NCBI GenBank assembly: GCA_017442265.1
Contig: JAFSAC010000025.1
Span: 1 to 38,390 of the forward strand
DNA: 38,390 bases
Reading direction: 5' to 3'
DNA from: Clostridia bacterium
Lineage (GTDB): Bacteria; Bacillota; Clostridia; Oscillospirales; Acutalibacteraceae
A model generated the notes under the pieces. That model searched no databases and had not been told where the DNA came from. It saw only the letters and a program-made list of their open reading frames with translations. The translations under genes and the position numbers were made by a program. Positions 24,188 to 33,768 of the stretch are shown in pieces. Each line of letters starts with the position of its first letter. The stretch's first letter is position 1.

Positions 24188-24232
24188 ACCGGTTTCCCTT
24201 CCCCGCCACCCGAACGGCGAAGGGAAACCGGT
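24188..24232. repeat. 14-bp inverted repeat in the divergent region
   Basis: ACCGGTTTCCCTTC (24188-24201) is perfectly complementary to 24219-24232, with a 17-base loop. On the minus strand it is followed by GTGTTTTTGGG, so it could stop leftward transcription. Its right edge touches the -35 box of the ATPase promoter. Confidence 0.6.
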
Positions 24233-24260
24233 TGCAAAACCGACCAAAAGATGATATACT
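24232..24260 (+). promoter_or_regulatory. P-type ATPase promoter candidate
   Basis: TTGCAA (24232-24237), 17 bp, TATACT (24255-24260). A second TATAAT at 24283-24288 has no good -35 box. Confidence 0.55.
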
Positions 24261-24321
24261 ACCTATGTGTTTTATACCCTTATATAATTGTCAACAATCT
24301 GCTTAAGAAGGATATTTCATT

Positions 24322-24335
24322 CGACCGCACGGTCG
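24322..24335. promoter_or_regulatory. CGACCG-CA-CGGTCG operator candidate
   Basis: A perfect 6-bp inverted repeat with a 2-base centre, 25 bases before the ATPase start and just ahead of its GGAGG. The form resembles TetR-family operators. No TetR gene is in the window. Confidence 0.4.
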
Positions 24336-24359
24336 GTCACTACAGAACGGAGGAACACT

Positions 24360-27236
24360 ATGATCTGGCATACCGGCACCGCCGCAGAGGTACTGCGGGA
24401 GCTGAAAACCGAAAACGAGACCGGACTTTCCGCCGAGGAGGCCAAGCGCCGCCAGCAGGAGTACGGGGCCAATAAATTGAACGAAAAGCCGCCGCGCACC
24501 TTTTTTGAGCGGTTTTTCGCCCAGATGAAGGATACCATGGTCATCATTCTGTTGCTCGCCGCTTTGGTATCTTTAGGTCTTTGCGTGTATAACGCCCTGC
24601 GCGGACTGGAGGCGGATTGGGCGGAGCCGATCGTGATCGTTGCGATCTTACTGCTCAATGCAGTCATCGGTGTCATCCAGGAAAGCAAGGCAGATGCCGC
24701 GCTGGAAGCGCTGAAAAATATGTCTGCGCCGAACGCCCGGGTGGTCCGGGACGGCACCCTGCAGGTGATCTCCTCCACCGAGCTGATCCCGGGCGATATT
24801 GTGAAATTTGAAGCCGGGGACCTCATTCCGGCCGACTGCCGTCTGTTGCAAACCGCCCGTCTGCAGTGCGACGAATCGGCGCTGACCGGCGAATCGCTGC
24901 CGGTGGACAAGGACGCCACCGCCGCCATTGCCAGTACCGCCCCGCTCGGCGACCGGCTGAATATGGTGTATGCCGGCTGTGCCGTGTCCTACGGGACCGG
25001 AACCGCCGTGGTGGTCGCCACCGGGATGACCACCGAAATGGGGCGCATCGCCGCCATGCTCGGCAACGAGGAAAGCACCGCCACCCCCTTACAACGTAAA
25101 CTCGCCCAGCTCGGCAAACAGCTCGGCTTTTTGGCGCTGGCGATCTGCATCATCATCTTTGTGATCGGTCTGTTCAGCGAGATGCAAATTTTAGATATTT
25201 TTATGACCGCCGTATCGCTGGCGGTGGCCGCTATCCCGGAGGGATTACCGGCGATCGTCACCATCGTCCTCGCCATGGGCGTTCAGCGTATGGTGAAGAA
25301 AAATGCGCTCATCCGCCGTCTGCCGGCGGTGGAAACGCTGGGAAGCGCCTCGGTCATCTGCTCGGATAAGACCGGCACCTTAACCCAAAACCGGATGACC
25401 TTGGTTCGTGCCTTTGTGGGCAACCATACCGAGGACCTTCGGCAACAGCCGAGCGACGGTGCGCTGGCGCTTGTCCGTCTGGCGGCGCTTTGCACCGACG
25501 GCAGCGTTCAGGTGACCGAAAGCGGGGTAGAACAGCATATCGGCGACCCGACCGAAACGGCGATCATCGCCTACGCACTGCATAACGGTATTGAGAAGGA
25601 CGATCTTTTTGCCCAGTGTCCCCGTTTAGAGGAACTGCCGTTTGACTCCGACCGCAAGCTGATGACCGCCGTGCATCTTTTAGACGGCGAAACGGTGGCG
25701 ATCGTCAAGGGCGCACCGGAAATTCTCTTATCCCGCTGTGTGGACGGCAACATCGAAGAGGCGCTCGCCGCTAACGAAGCTATGGGCAAAAGCGCCCTGC
25801 GGGTGCTGGCGGTCGCGTGTAAGCGCCTGCCCTCCACCCCCGATATTGCGAATGCGGACGAATGGGAAAACGGGCTTACCTTACTCGGTCTGCTCGGTAT
25901 GATCGACCCGCCGCGGCCGGAAGCGATCACCGCGATCAAGGAATGCCGTGCCGCCGGTATCCGTCCGATCATGATCACCGGCGATCACGTGGTGACCGCC
26001 TCCGCGATCGCCACCCAAATGGGCATCCTCACCGAGGATACCGAAGCGATCACCGGGGTGGAACTTGCCGCTATGTCGGATAAGGAACTGAAAAAGAACA
26101 TCACCCGCTACAGCGTATACGCCCGGGTGACCCCGGCGGACAAGATCCGTATTGTGAAAGCATGGCGCAAACGCGGTGACGTGGTAGCGATGACCGGCGA
26201 CGGTGTCAACGATGCCCCGGCGCTCAAAGCCGCCGATATCGGCTGTGCTATGGGCATCACCGGTACCGACGTGGCCAAGGGTGCGTCGGACATCACCTTA
26301 ATGGACGACAACTTTGCCACCATTGTTTCGGCGGTCAAAGAAGGCCGCGGTATTTACGATAATATCCGCAAAGCGGTACACTTCCTGCTTTCCTGTAACC
26401 TCGGCGAAATTTTAGCCGTGTTCCTCGCCATGATCCTGTGGCGGGAGACTCCGCTTCTGCCGATCCAGTTACTCTGGATCAACCTGGTGACCGACAGTCT
26501 TCCGGCGCTGGCGCTGGGTGTCGAGGCGGTGGAATCGGATATTATGCTCCGTCGCCCGAACAACCGCAAGGAAAGTCTTTTCTCCGGCGGGGTGGGCTCG
26601 CAGGCGATCTGGCAAGGGGCGATGATCGGTCTTTTGTCCTTAGTTGCCTACGTGATCGGTTCCCGCTTTATGGCGGCACCGGACGGTGGATTCTTCCACA
26701 ATCTGTTCCGTCACGACACCTTAAACCTGCCGCTGGGCGAAACCATGGCGTTTGCCACCCTCGCCTTCTCGCAGATGATCCACGCGTTTAACATCCGTTC
26801 CACCCATTCGCTGTTTGAGGTGGGCTTCTTCTCCAACCGACGGATGTGCGGGGCGTTCTTGGCATCGCTGACCGCCATGCTACTGGTACTGCTCGTGACC
26901 CCTTTACAGAGTATTTTCAGCTTAACCGCTATGTCCGGCACCGCCTGGATCATCGTAGCGGCGCTGTCGCTGGTACCGTTCCTCGTTATGGAAGCGTATA
27001 AGTACGGCAAGACCCGAAAAAAAGCCAACACCCCCGTCGCTCCGGCGGAGGTATCCGCTGACCAACCGGAATTGGAGGTACCTGCCTTTATGGATGCCGA
27101 CCAGCTCGAATCCGAAAAGGAGGAAGCGGTAGAATTCTACGTATCCGAAACCGATATCCCGGTCGAAGAACCGCCGGCTGAAGCGGAGGCGCCCGCCGAA
27201 GCGAGTGAAGACCGGCCGGAGAAAGAGGACGAATAA
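24360..27236 (+). CDS. calcium-type cation-transporting P-type ATPase (P2)
   Basis: A 958-residue P2-type ATPase, probably a Ca(II) exporter by family. In order: N-terminal cation-ATPase domain ([19 protein letters not shown]), TM1-2, actuator domain with LTGES, TM3-4 with [10 protein letters not shown] (metal site in M4), phosphorylation site [13 protein letters not shown], nucleotide domain with [11 protein letters not shown], hinge [18 protein letters not shown], and TM5-10 with [16 protein letters not shown]. The last roughly 60 residues form an acidic Pro/Glu-rich tail unusual for the family. ATG 24360 follows GGAGG by 6 bases; upstream in-frame starts have no site. yifB follows 3 bases after the stop. 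Confidence 0.92.
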   Translation: MIWHTGTAAEVLRELKTENETGLSAEEAKRRQQEYGANKLNEKPPRTFFERFFAQMKDTMVIILLLAALVSLGLCVYNALRGLEADWAEPIVIVAILLLNAVIGVIQESKADAALEALKNMSAPNARVVRDGTLQVISSTELIPGDIVKFEAGDLIPADCRLLQTARLQCDESALTGESLPVDKDATAAIASTAPLGDRLNMVYAGCAVSYGTGTAVVVATGMTTEMGRIAAMLGNEESTATPLQRKLAQLGKQLGFLALAICIIIFVIGLFSEMQILDIFMTAVSLAVAAIPEGLPAIVTIVLAMGVQRMVKKNALIRRLPAVETLGSASVICSDKTGTLTQNRMTLVRAFVGNHTEDLRQQPSDGALALVRLAALCTDGSVQVTESGVEQHIGDPTETAIIAYALHNGIEKDDLFAQCPRLEELPFDSDRKLMTAVHLLDGETVAIVKGAPEILLSRCVDGNIEEALAANEAMGKSALRVLAVACKRLPSTPDIANADEWENGLTLLGLLGMIDPPRPEAITAIKECRAAGIRPIMITGDHVVTASAIATQMGILTEDTEAITGVELAAMSDKELKKNITRYSVYARVTPADKIRIVKAWRKRGDVVAMTGDGVNDAPALKAADIGCAMGITGTDVAKGASDITLMDDNFATIVSAVKEGRGIYDNIRKAVHFLLSCNLGEILAVFLAMILWRETPLLPIQLLWINLVTDSLPALALGVEAVESDIMLRRPNNRKESLFSGGVGSQAIWQGAMIGLLSLVAYVIGSRFMAAPDGGFFHNLFRHDTLNLPLGETMAFATLAFSQMIHAFNIRSTHSLFEVGFFSNRRMCGAFLASLTAMLLVLLVTPLQSIFSLTAMSGTAWIIVAALSLVPFLVMEAYKYGKTRKKANTPVAPAEVSADQPELEVPAFMDADQLESEKEEAVEFYVSETDIPVEEPPAEAEAPAEASEDRPEKEDE

Positions 27237-27239
27237 CCT

Positions 27240-28769
27240 ATGCTTGCCACCATCGGAACGTTAGGGCTTCGCGGGATCGACGGCTTCAAAGTCACCGCCG
27301 AAGCGGATATTTCGCAGGGACTTCCCTCCTTTGAACTGGTGGGATTGCCGGATGCTTCTGTCCGGGAATCCCGTGATCGGGTGCGCTCAGCGATCAAAAA
27401 TGCCGGCTTTACCTACCCGGTCAGCCGCATCACCGTCAACCTCGCACCCGCCGACGTCAAAAAGGAGGGGCCGGTATACGACCTGCCGCTGTTTCTCGCC
27501 TTGTTGTCCGCTTCCGGGCAACTGCGAATGGATCTGAGTGACAAAGCATTTATCGGAGAACTGTCCCTCTCCGGCGCGATCCGTCCGGTGCGCGGGGTAC
27601 TGCCTATGGCGATCGCCGCCAAAAATGCCGGATTCAAAGAACTGTACGTTCCGAAGGAAAACGCGGAAGAAGCCGCGGTGGTGGAAGGACTGACCGTCTT
27701 TGCCCCACCGGACGTCACCGCTTTGCTCAACCATTTCTGCGGAACATCTCCGCTTACCCCCGTTTTACCCCAATCCGAACCGAAAGCGGATCATCTGCCG
27801 CTCCCGGATTTTTCGGAGGTTATGGGACAGGAGGCCGCCCGGCGGGCTATGGAAATTGCCGCCGCCGGCGGGCATAACGTTCTGCTGATCGGTCCGCCCG
27901 GTTCCGGCAAAAGTATGCTCGCCAAACGTCTCCCCTCGATCCTCCCCGACCTGTCCACCGAGGAAGCGCTCGAGATCACCAAGATTCATTCGGTGGCCGG
28001 CACCCTGCCGGGCGGCAGTGGACTGCTCAGCCACCGTCCGTTCCGTTCCCCGCACCACAACATTTCTCCGCAGGGACTCGCCGGCGGCGGGATCGTCCCG
28101 CACCCGGGCGAGGTGTCGTTGGCGCACGGAGGGGTGCTGTTTTTAGACGAACTGCCGGAATTCTCCCGGCAAGCAATGGAATGCCTGCGCCAACCGCTGG
28201 AGGACGGCAAGGTGACCATTTCCCGGGTGAGCGGGTCACTGACCTACCCCTCCCGGATGATGCTGGTGGCCGCGATGAATCCCTGCCCCTGCGGGTATTT
28301 CGGGCATCCGACCCGCCCCTGCACCTGTTCGGCGTCCGCCGCCGGACGGTATATGAATAAAATCTCCGGTCCGCTACTCGACCGTATCGACCTGCACATT
28401 GAGGTGCCGCCGGTGAAATTCGACCGGCTGGCCTCCCCCGAAAAAGCGGAAAGTTCGGAAGATATCCGCCGCCGGGTGAATGCCGCCCGTGCCCGCCAGC
28501 GCACCCGCTTTGCCGGTACCGGCATCACCTCCAATGCGGAAATCCCGCCGGGCAAGCTTAAGGAGATGTGTCCCCTGTCCGAGGAGGCACAAACCCTGCT
28601 GAAAAATGCGTTTGATCGGCTGGGGCTATCCGCCCGGGCATACGACCGGCTCTTAAAGGTCGCCCGCACCATTGCGGACCTTGCCGGCTGTGACGAGTTG
28701 TCGGCCGCCCACGTGGCGGAGGCGATCCAATACCGCAGTCTTGACCGCAAATACTGGCAAACCCGCTGA
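27240..28769 (+). CDS. YifB/ComM-family Mg-chelatase-like AAA ATPase
   Basis: A 509-residue protein with the YifB layout: an N-terminal ChlI-type domain (EADISQGLPSFELVGLPDASVRESRDRV, seen as LPSFELVGLPDASVRES), a central Mg-chelatase AAA domain with Walker A GPPGSGKSML (near residue 217), SPHHNISPQGLAGGG, Walker B GVLFLDELPEFSR and a C-terminal Mg-chelatase domain ending RTIADLAG. ComM homologues are helicases promoting branch migration in natural transformation. It is co-transcribed with the ATPase; the site (GAGGA) is weak and about 10 bases from the ATG. Confidence 0.93.
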   Translation: MLATIGTLGLRGIDGFKVTAEADISQGLPSFELVGLPDASVRESRDRVRSAIKNAGFTYPVSRITVNLAPADVKKEGPVYDLPLFLALLSASGQLRMDLSDKAFIGELSLSGAIRPVRGVLPMAIAAKNAGFKELYVPKENAEEAAVVEGLTVFAPPDVTALLNHFCGTSPLTPVLPQSEPKADHLPLPDFSEVMGQEAARRAMEIAAAGGHNVLLIGPPGSGKSMLAKRLPSILPDLSTEEALEITKIHSVAGTLPGGSGLLSHRPFRSPHHNISPQGLAGGGIVPHPGEVSLAHGGVLFLDELPEFSRQAMECLRQPLEDGKVTISRVSGSLTYPSRMMLVAAMNPCPCGYFGHPTRPCTCSASAAGRYMNKISGPLLDRIDLHIEVPPVKFDRLASPEKAESSEDIRRRVNAARARQRTRFAGTGITSNAEIPPGKLKEMCPLSEEAQTLLKNAFDRLGLSARAYDRLLKVARTIADLAGCDELSAAHVAEAIQYRSLDRKYWQTR

Positions 28770-28777
28770 TTTTTCTC

Positions 28778-28806
28778 GGCAGACCGGTCCCCCGGTCTGC
28801 CTTTTT
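28778..28806 (+). terminator. intrinsic terminator after yifB
   Basis: A 10-bp stem (28778-28787 with 28792-28801) with a 4-base loop, then TTTTT. Confidence 0.85.
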
Positions 28807-28837
28807 CACCCATATTTTGACAGAAAGGAGCACTCCC

Positions 28838-30673
28838 GTGAAGGATAGTCAAAAGCTTTCCGCCTTACGCAAAAAGGCGATGTCCCTGCCGTTACAGCCG
28901 GGGGTGTACCTGATGAAAAACGCCGCCGGAGAGATTATCTATATCGGCAAAGCGAAAGCCCTCCGCAACCGGGTGAGCCAGTATTTCGGCTCGGATACCG
29001 GACACGGGGACAAGGTGCGCCGTATGGTGGAGCAGGTGGACACCTTCTCCTACCTTGTCGCCGACAGCGAATTTGAAGCGCTGGTACTGGAATGCTCCCT
29101 CATCAAACAACATAAACCGAAATACAATATCCTTTTGAAGGACGATAAGGGCTACCGCTATATCCGGGTATCCCCGCCCCCTTTCTCCCGCATCACCGAA
29201 GTGAAACAAATGGCGGAGGACGGGGCGAAATATATCGGGCCCTTTATGAGCTCCTACAACATCCGGCAGGCACTGGAAGAGGTGTCGGGGATCTATCAGC
29301 TCGCCACCTGCCGCCATTCCTTTAAAGAGGGGAAAAGTATCTGCCGTCCTTGTCTTAACGCCCATATCGGGCGGTGCTGTGCCCCCTGTTCCGGCAAGAT
29401 CGGTGCTAATGCGTATGCCGAGCGGGTGGAAGGGGCGATCGAATTTCTCACCAAAGGCGGGACGAAAACCCTCTCCTTGTTGCAACAGCGGATGCAGGAT
29501 GCCTCCGACAACCTCGAATTTGAAAAAGCCGCCCGCCTGCGGGATCGGATCACGGCGATCCGCCGCCTGAACGAACGGCAAAAGGTGGTGATGTCCTCGG
29601 TGGAGGAGCAGGACGTCATCGCCCTTGCCGCCGGAAACGGCAAAGGGTGTTTTGAAGTGTTCCGGTTTATAGGCGGTGCCTTACAAGAAAGCGAACACTT
29701 TTTCATCGATCAGCCGGATGATCTCCCCGCCGCCCGGGCGGAATTTGTGCGCCGGTATTACACCCTGCGGGATCGGGTCCCGCCGCAGGTGACGGTGGAC
29801 GGCGATATGGAGGACACCGAGCTCTTAGAACGGTGGCTCACCGACAAGCGGGGAAAGCGGGTGCATCTTATCCGCCCGCAGATCGGGGAGCAGGCGCATC
29901 TCGTGGATATGTGCCGTCAGAATGCCGCCGAACGGATCGCCCACCAGGTAGGGATGACCGGGCGGGACACCACCGCCCTGGAAGAATTAAAAACCCTGCT
30001 CGGGCTGTCCGACCCCCCACTGTATATCGAATGCTACGATATTTCGCACACCGCCGGGGAAAATGCGGTCGCCGGTATGGTGGTATTTAAAAACGGACGG
30101 CCGCTCAAAAGCTCCTACCGCCGGTTCCAGATCAAGTATACCCCCGGCGGGGACGATTACGGCGCGATGCGGGAGGTCATCTCCCGCCGCCTACAGGAAT
30201 ACCGTAACGCCGACAACCACGACGCGGGCTTTGGCAAAAAACCCGATCTTATTCTCCTCGACGGCGGAGAAGGGCAGGTGTCGGCGGTCAAACCGATCGT
30301 GGAAAGCGCCGGGCTTACGATCCCGGTATTCGGTCTTGTCAAGGACGACCGTCACCGCACCCGGGCCATTTCGGCCGACGGCGGCGAGATCGAAATTCAT
30401 TCCAAGCGCACGGTGTTTACCCTGCTTGCCACCATTCAGGAGGAGGTGCACCGCTTTGCGATCACCTACCACCGACAAAAACGGCGAAAAAACACCGTGT
30501 CCACCACCCTCTTGAAAATCCCCGGGGTGGGACCCACCCGCGCTAAAGCACTGCTCCGTCAGTTCGGGTCGGTCAAAGCGGTCGGGGATGCGACCTTAGA
30601 GCAGTTATTACTGGTCAAAGGAATGACCCGCCCCGCCGCCGAACAGATCTTACGGTTTTTTGCAGAAAACTAA
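28838..30673 (+). CDS. uvrC: excinuclease ABC subunit C
   Basis: A 611-residue nuclease subunit of nucleotide excision repair. The N-terminal GIY-YIG domain has LPLQPGVYLM and IIYIGKAKALRNRVSQYF. A four-Cys cluster motif (ATCRHS, SICRPCLNAHIGRCCAPC) is complete. The UVR motif is NLEFEKAARLRDRI, the RNase H-like domain has YDISHTAGENAVAGMVVF and LLDGGEGQVSA, and there are C-terminal tandem HhH motifs (IPGVGPTRAKALL, VKGMTRPAAEQIL). The start is GTG at 28838, 7 bases after AAAGGAG. The start at 28817 lacks a site. Confidence 0.96.
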   Translation: MKDSQKLSALRKKAMSLPLQPGVYLMKNAAGEIIYIGKAKALRNRVSQYFGSDTGHGDKVRRMVEQVDTFSYLVADSEFEALVLECSLIKQHKPKYNILLKDDKGYRYIRVSPPPFSRITEVKQMAEDGAKYIGPFMSSYNIRQALEEVSGIYQLATCRHSFKEGKSICRPCLNAHIGRCCAPCSGKIGANAYAERVEGAIEFLTKGGTKTLSLLQQRMQDASDNLEFEKAARLRDRITAIRRLNERQKVVMSSVEEQDVIALAAGNGKGCFEVFRFIGGALQESEHFFIDQPDDLPAARAEFVRRYYTLRDRVPPQVTVDGDMEDTELLERWLTDKRGKRVHLIRPQIGEQAHLVDMCRQNAAERIAHQVGMTGRDTTALEELKTLLGLSDPPLYIECYDISHTAGENAVAGMVVFKNGRPLKSSYRRFQIKYTPGGDDYGAMREVISRRLQEYRNADNHDAGFGKKPDLILLDGGEGQVSAVKPIVESAGLTIPVFGLVKDDRHRTRAISADGGEIEIHSKRTVFTLLATIQEEVHRFAITYHRQKRRKNTVSTTLLKIPGVGPTRAKALLRQFGSVKAVGDATLEQLLLVKGMTRPAAEQILRFFAEN

Positions 30674-30707
30674 AAAACGACCTGTATCATTCGATACAGG
30701 TCGTTTT
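30674..30707. terminator. bidirectional intrinsic terminator
   Basis: A 15-bp stem (30674-30688 with 30693-30707), T- and A-run flanked. It ends both uvrC and the convergent tyrS. Confidence 0.88.
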
Positions 30708-30724
30708 GTATTTCCCGGGAAATG

Positions 30725-30754
30725 AGTGTGACAGGATTCGAACCCTGTCACACT
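30725..30754. repeat. T-arm-like hairpin across the tyrS stop codon
   Basis: An 11-bp perfect stem (30725-30735 with 30744-30754); on the minus strand the loop is GTTCGAAT. It overlaps the last codons and stop of tyrS. The loop resembles a tRNA T-loop, but the register is one base off and no other tRNA part is present. Confidence 0.5.
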
Positions 30755-31971
30755 AAGGTCGCTTTATGGAACACTTTCTTACCCTTGCGGATCTTCACAC
30801 CGTTTGCAAGCTTATCTTTGGTGATGAGGGTCGCAGGGTCAGTGACCTTTTCATCGTCCACCGACACACCGCCCTGCTGGATCAGCCGGCGGGCTTCACT
30901 CTTGCTGGCAACCAGCCCGCACGCCGCCATAAGGTCGGGCAGGGTGATGCCGTCCTCCGGCACCGCCGCCGGATCAAGAGTGGTGGTGGGCATATTCGCA
31001 TCGTCCCCGCCGCCAGAGAAGAGCGAGCGGGAGGTATCCCGTGCCTTTTCGGCTTCCGCATCCCCGTGCACCAGAGCGGTCAGCGAGAAGGCCAGCACCT
31101 CTTTTTTCTCGTTGATGCGGCTATCCTCCCATTTTTCCATTTCATCGATCTCTTCGATCGGCAGGAAGGTCAGCATCCGGAGACATTTCATCACGTCCGC
31201 ATCGTCCACGTTGCGCCAGTACTGGTAGAATTCAAACGGGGTGGTCTTTTCGGGGTCCAGCCACACCGCGCCGCTGGCGGTCTTGCCCATTTTCTTGCCC
31301 TCGCTGTTCATGAGCAGCGGAATGGTCATTGCGTACGAATCCTCGCCCAACTTCCGGCGGATGAGGTCGGCACCGAACAGCATATTGCTCCACTGGTCGT
31401 CCCCGCCAAACTGCATATTACAGCCGTAATGCTTGTGCAGATGCAAAAAGTCGTACGACTGCATGATCATATAGTTGAATTCGAGGAAGCTTAACCCCCG
31501 CTCCAGCCGTTGCTTATAGCATTCGGCACGAAGCATATTGTTGACCGAGAAGCAAGCGCCCACGTCCCGGAGCAGTTCAATGTAGTTAAGCTTCATCAGC
31601 CAATCGGCGTTGTTCACCATAATAGCGCCGTTTTCACCGAAATCGATAAACCGCTCCATTTGCTTTTTAAAGCAGGCGCAGTTGTGTGCGATCGTTTCCT
31701 CCGACATCATCGAACGCATATCAGTACGACCGGAGGGGTCGCCCACCATAGCGGTGCCGCCGCCGATCAGAACGATCGGACGGTTACCGGCCATTTGCAG
31801 TCGCTTCATCAGAGAAAGCGCCATAAAATGACCCACGTGCAACGAATCGGCGGTGGGGTCAAAGCCGATATAAAATTTCGCGTTCCCTTCGTTAATGAGC
31901 TTGCGGATCTCCGGCTCGTCGGTCACCTGCGCGATAAGACCTCTTTGTTGCAGTTCTTCAAAAATACCCAT
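30748..31971 (-). CDS. tyrS: tyrosyl-tRNA synthetase
   Basis: A 407-residue class I aminoacyl-tRNA synthetase that charges tRNA-Tyr. GFDPTADSLHVGH carries the HIGH-like motif (residues about 35-47), GDDQWSN binds tyrosine, and KKMGKT is the KMSKS-like loop (near 230). A C-terminal S4 domain follows (ACGLVASKSEARRLIQQGGVSVDD). The start is the ATG at 31971 with AGGAGG upstream. The open frame continues 5' to 32193, but that part is the T-box leader and is not coding. It lies downstream of gdhA on the same strand. Confidence 0.96.
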   Translation of the reverse strand: MGIFEELQQRGLIAQVTDEPEIRKLINEGNAKFYIGFDPTADSLHVGHFMALSLMKRLQMAGNRPIVLIGGGTAMVGDPSGRTDMRSMMSEETIAHNCACFKKQMERFIDFGENGAIMVNNADWLMKLNYIELLRDVGACFSVNNMLRAECYKQRLERGLSFLEFNYMIMQSYDFLHLHKHYGCNMQFGGDDQWSNMLFGADLIRRKLGEDSYAMTIPLLMNSEGKKMGKTASGAVWLDPEKTTPFEFYQYWRNVDDADVMKCLRMLTFLPIEEIDEMEKWEDSRINEKKEVLAFSLTALVHGDAEAEKARDTSRSLFSGGGDDANMPTTTLDPAAVPEDGITLPDLMAACGLVASKSEARRLIQQGGVSVDDEKVTDPATLITKDKLANGVKIRKGKKVFHKATLV

Positions 31972-31989
31972 GTTTTTCTTCCTCCTAAA

Positions 31990-32261
31990 AATGAAAAGCC
32001 CTCTGTCCCTTATCGGGACAGAGGGCGAATAAAGTCGCGGTACCACCTCTGTTCGGTCCTGCCTCACAGCAAGACCCTCACCGTGTGTTCTATCAAACAC
32101 ACCGCGCGATAACGGGCGCTCCCGTCCCACCCTATTAAGGTTTCCCCGTTCAGGCGGCGGCTCCGGAATGTATTTCAAACAGGGGGTCTGCATCCTCCCA
32201 CCAACCGGATGCTCTCTGAGAAAAACCGAACCCGTTTTACTTCGTTTCCTTCATCACCTTT
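31990..32261 (-). promoter_or_regulatory. tyrosine T-box leader
   Basis: Minus strand: Stem I begins with AGAGAGC (32217-32211). The specifier loop GAAATACATTCCGG carries UAC (Tyr) at 32172-32170. The conserved T-box sequence AGAGGTGGTACCGCGA is at 32050-32035, and its UGGU can pair with the ACCA end of uncharged tRNA-Tyr. A 12-bp terminator (32026-32015 with 32009-31998) then runs into TTTTCATTTTT. Uncharged tRNA-Tyr should favour the antiterminator and switch tyrS on. Confidence 0.95.
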
Positions 32262-32267
32262 ATATGA

Positions 32268-32296
32268 ACTATACCACACTTTGTTTGAGAAAGCAA
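32268..32296 (-). promoter_or_regulatory. tyrS promoter
   Basis: Minus strand: TTGCTT (32296-32291), 17 bp, TATAGT (32273-32268). It begins 8 bases after the gdhA stop. No terminator separates gdhA from it. Confidence 0.75.
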
Positions 32297-32304
32297 GGTG
32301 AAAA

Positions 32305-33657
32305 TTACACCACACCCTGCGCCAGCATCGCATCGGCCACCTTGATAAAGCCGGCGATGTTCGCACCGGCGATGAGGTCGCCTTCCATACCGTACGCTTT
32401 GGCGGCCGCCACCGAGGAATCATAGATGTTTTTCATGATCTGACGGAGTTTGGCATCCACCTCTTCGGCGGTCCAGCTGTAACGCATGGAATTCTGGCTC
32501 ATTTCAAGACCGGACACCGCCACGCCGCCGGCGTTCACCGCTTTGGACGGAGCGATCACCACCTGATTTTCCTTCAGGTAGGCCACCGCTTCGGCGGTGG
32601 TGGGCATATTCGCCACCTCGACGTAATACTTCACGCCGTTAGCGACGATATTTTTCGCATCCTCCAGCTGAACCTCGTTCTGGGTCGCACAGGGCAGGAC
32701 CACGTCCACCTTGACACCCCACGGCTTTTGACCGGCATAGAACGGCACGCCGAATTTATCCGCATAATCCTGCACCTTGTTACGGCAGGAAGCGCGCATC
32801 TCAAGCATATAGTTGATCTTCTCTTCGGTCGCTACACCGTCTTCGTCATAGATGTAACCGTCCGGGCCGGAAATGGTAACCACCTTGCCGCCCAGCTCGT
32901 TGATCTTCTTCACAGCGCCCCAGGCGACGTTACCGAAGCCGGACACCGCAAAGGTCTTGCCTTTGATGTCCTCGCCATAGGTCTTGAGCAGTTCCACCGT
33001 GTAGTACACCGCACCAAAGCCGGTCGCTTCCGGACGGATGAGCGAGCCGCCGTACGGAATGCCCTTGCCGGTCAGAACGCCGGTGAACTCGTCGCGCAGT
33101 CTCTTGTACTGACCGAACATATAACCCACTTCACGGGCGCCCACACCGATATCGCCGGCCGGCACGTCGGTGTCCGGGCCGATGTATTTGGACAGCTCGG
33201 TCATAAAGCTCTGGCAGAAGCGCATCACTTCCATATCCGACTTGCCCTGCGGGTCAAAGTCGGAACCGCCCTTGCCGCCGCCCATCGGCAGACCGGTCAG
33301 GGAGTTCTTGAAGGTCTGTTCAAAACCTAAGAACTTGATGATGCCTTCGTACACCGACGGGTGGAAACGCAGACCGCCCTTATAAGGACCGATCGCGGAG
33401 TTGAACTGCACACGGAAACCGCGGTTGACCTGCACCTTGCCGTTATCGTCCACCCACGGCACACGGAACTTGATCACACGCTCCGGCTCCACGATGCTCT
33501 CGATAACACCCTTTTCGATCAGTTCGGGGCGTTTCTCCAGCACCGGCTCTAACGATTCCAGCACCTCTTGCACCGCCTGATGAAACTCCGGCTCGCCGGG
33601 GTTGCGTTTTTTCACCGTTTCCATTAAATCTGCGAGATATTGATTCTTAAAACTCAT
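32305..33657 (-). CDS. gdhA: glutamate dehydrogenase
   Basis: A 450-residue enzyme interconverting glutamate and 2-oxoglutarate plus ammonia. The hexameric GDH-I family signature PMGGGKGGSDFDPQGKSD lies near residues 121-138, including the catalytic Lys. Substrate contacts include the Lys in GPYKGGLRFHPSV. The dinucleotide-binding domain has AVSGFGNVAWGAVKKINELGGKVV (seen as GFGNVAWGA). The length fits the 450-residue, usually NADP-specific, subgroup. ATG 33657 follows GAGGAG by 8 bases. It has its own promoter. Confidence 0.95.
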   Translation of the reverse strand: MSFKNQYLADLMETVKKRNPGEPEFHQAVQEVLESLEPVLEKRPELIEKGVIESIVEPERVIKFRVPWVDDNGKVQVNRGFRVQFNSAIGPYKGGLRFHPSVYEGIIKFLGFEQTFKNSLTGLPMGGGKGGSDFDPQGKSDMEVMRFCQSFMTELSKYIGPDTDVPAGDIGVGAREVGYMFGQYKRLRDEFTGVLTGKGIPYGGSLIRPEATGFGAVYYTVELLKTYGEDIKGKTFAVSGFGNVAWGAVKKINELGGKVVTISGPDGYIYDEDGVATEEKINYMLEMRASCRNKVQDYADKFGVPFYAGQKPWGVKVDVVLPCATQNEVQLEDAKNIVANGVKYYVEVANMPTTAEAVAYLKENQVVIAPSKAVNAGGVAVSGLEMSQNSMRYSWTAEEVDAKLRQIMKNIYDSSVAAAKAYGMEGDLIAGANIAGFIKVADAMLAQGVV

Positions 33658-33734
33658 AATACGCACTCCTCATTTACAAACTAACTTTCAAACGCTCTTT
33701 TTTGCAAGTCGAACATCTAAAAATTTCATTTTTA

Positions 33735-33763
33735 GGATACTCTTTTTGATAGCGTTTGTCAAT
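33735..33763 (-). promoter_or_regulatory. gdhA promoter with flanking inverted repeat
   Basis: Minus strand: TTGACA (33763-33758), 17 bp, TATCCT (33740-33735). AGCGTTTG (33752-33759), overlapping the -35 box, is the reverse complement of CAAACGCT (33689-33696) in the leader, a possible split operator. Confidence 0.7.
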
Positions 33764-33768
33764 GCTTT

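Noticed and set aside
30725..30754. tRNA gene on the minus strand
   Set aside because: Only a T-arm-like hairpin is present, with an 8-base loop in the wrong register and no acceptor, D or anticodon stem.
31972..32193. N-terminal extension of tyrS by 74 codons
   Set aside because: This stretch is the T-box leader with specifier, T-box sequence and terminator. The good ribosome site is at 31971.
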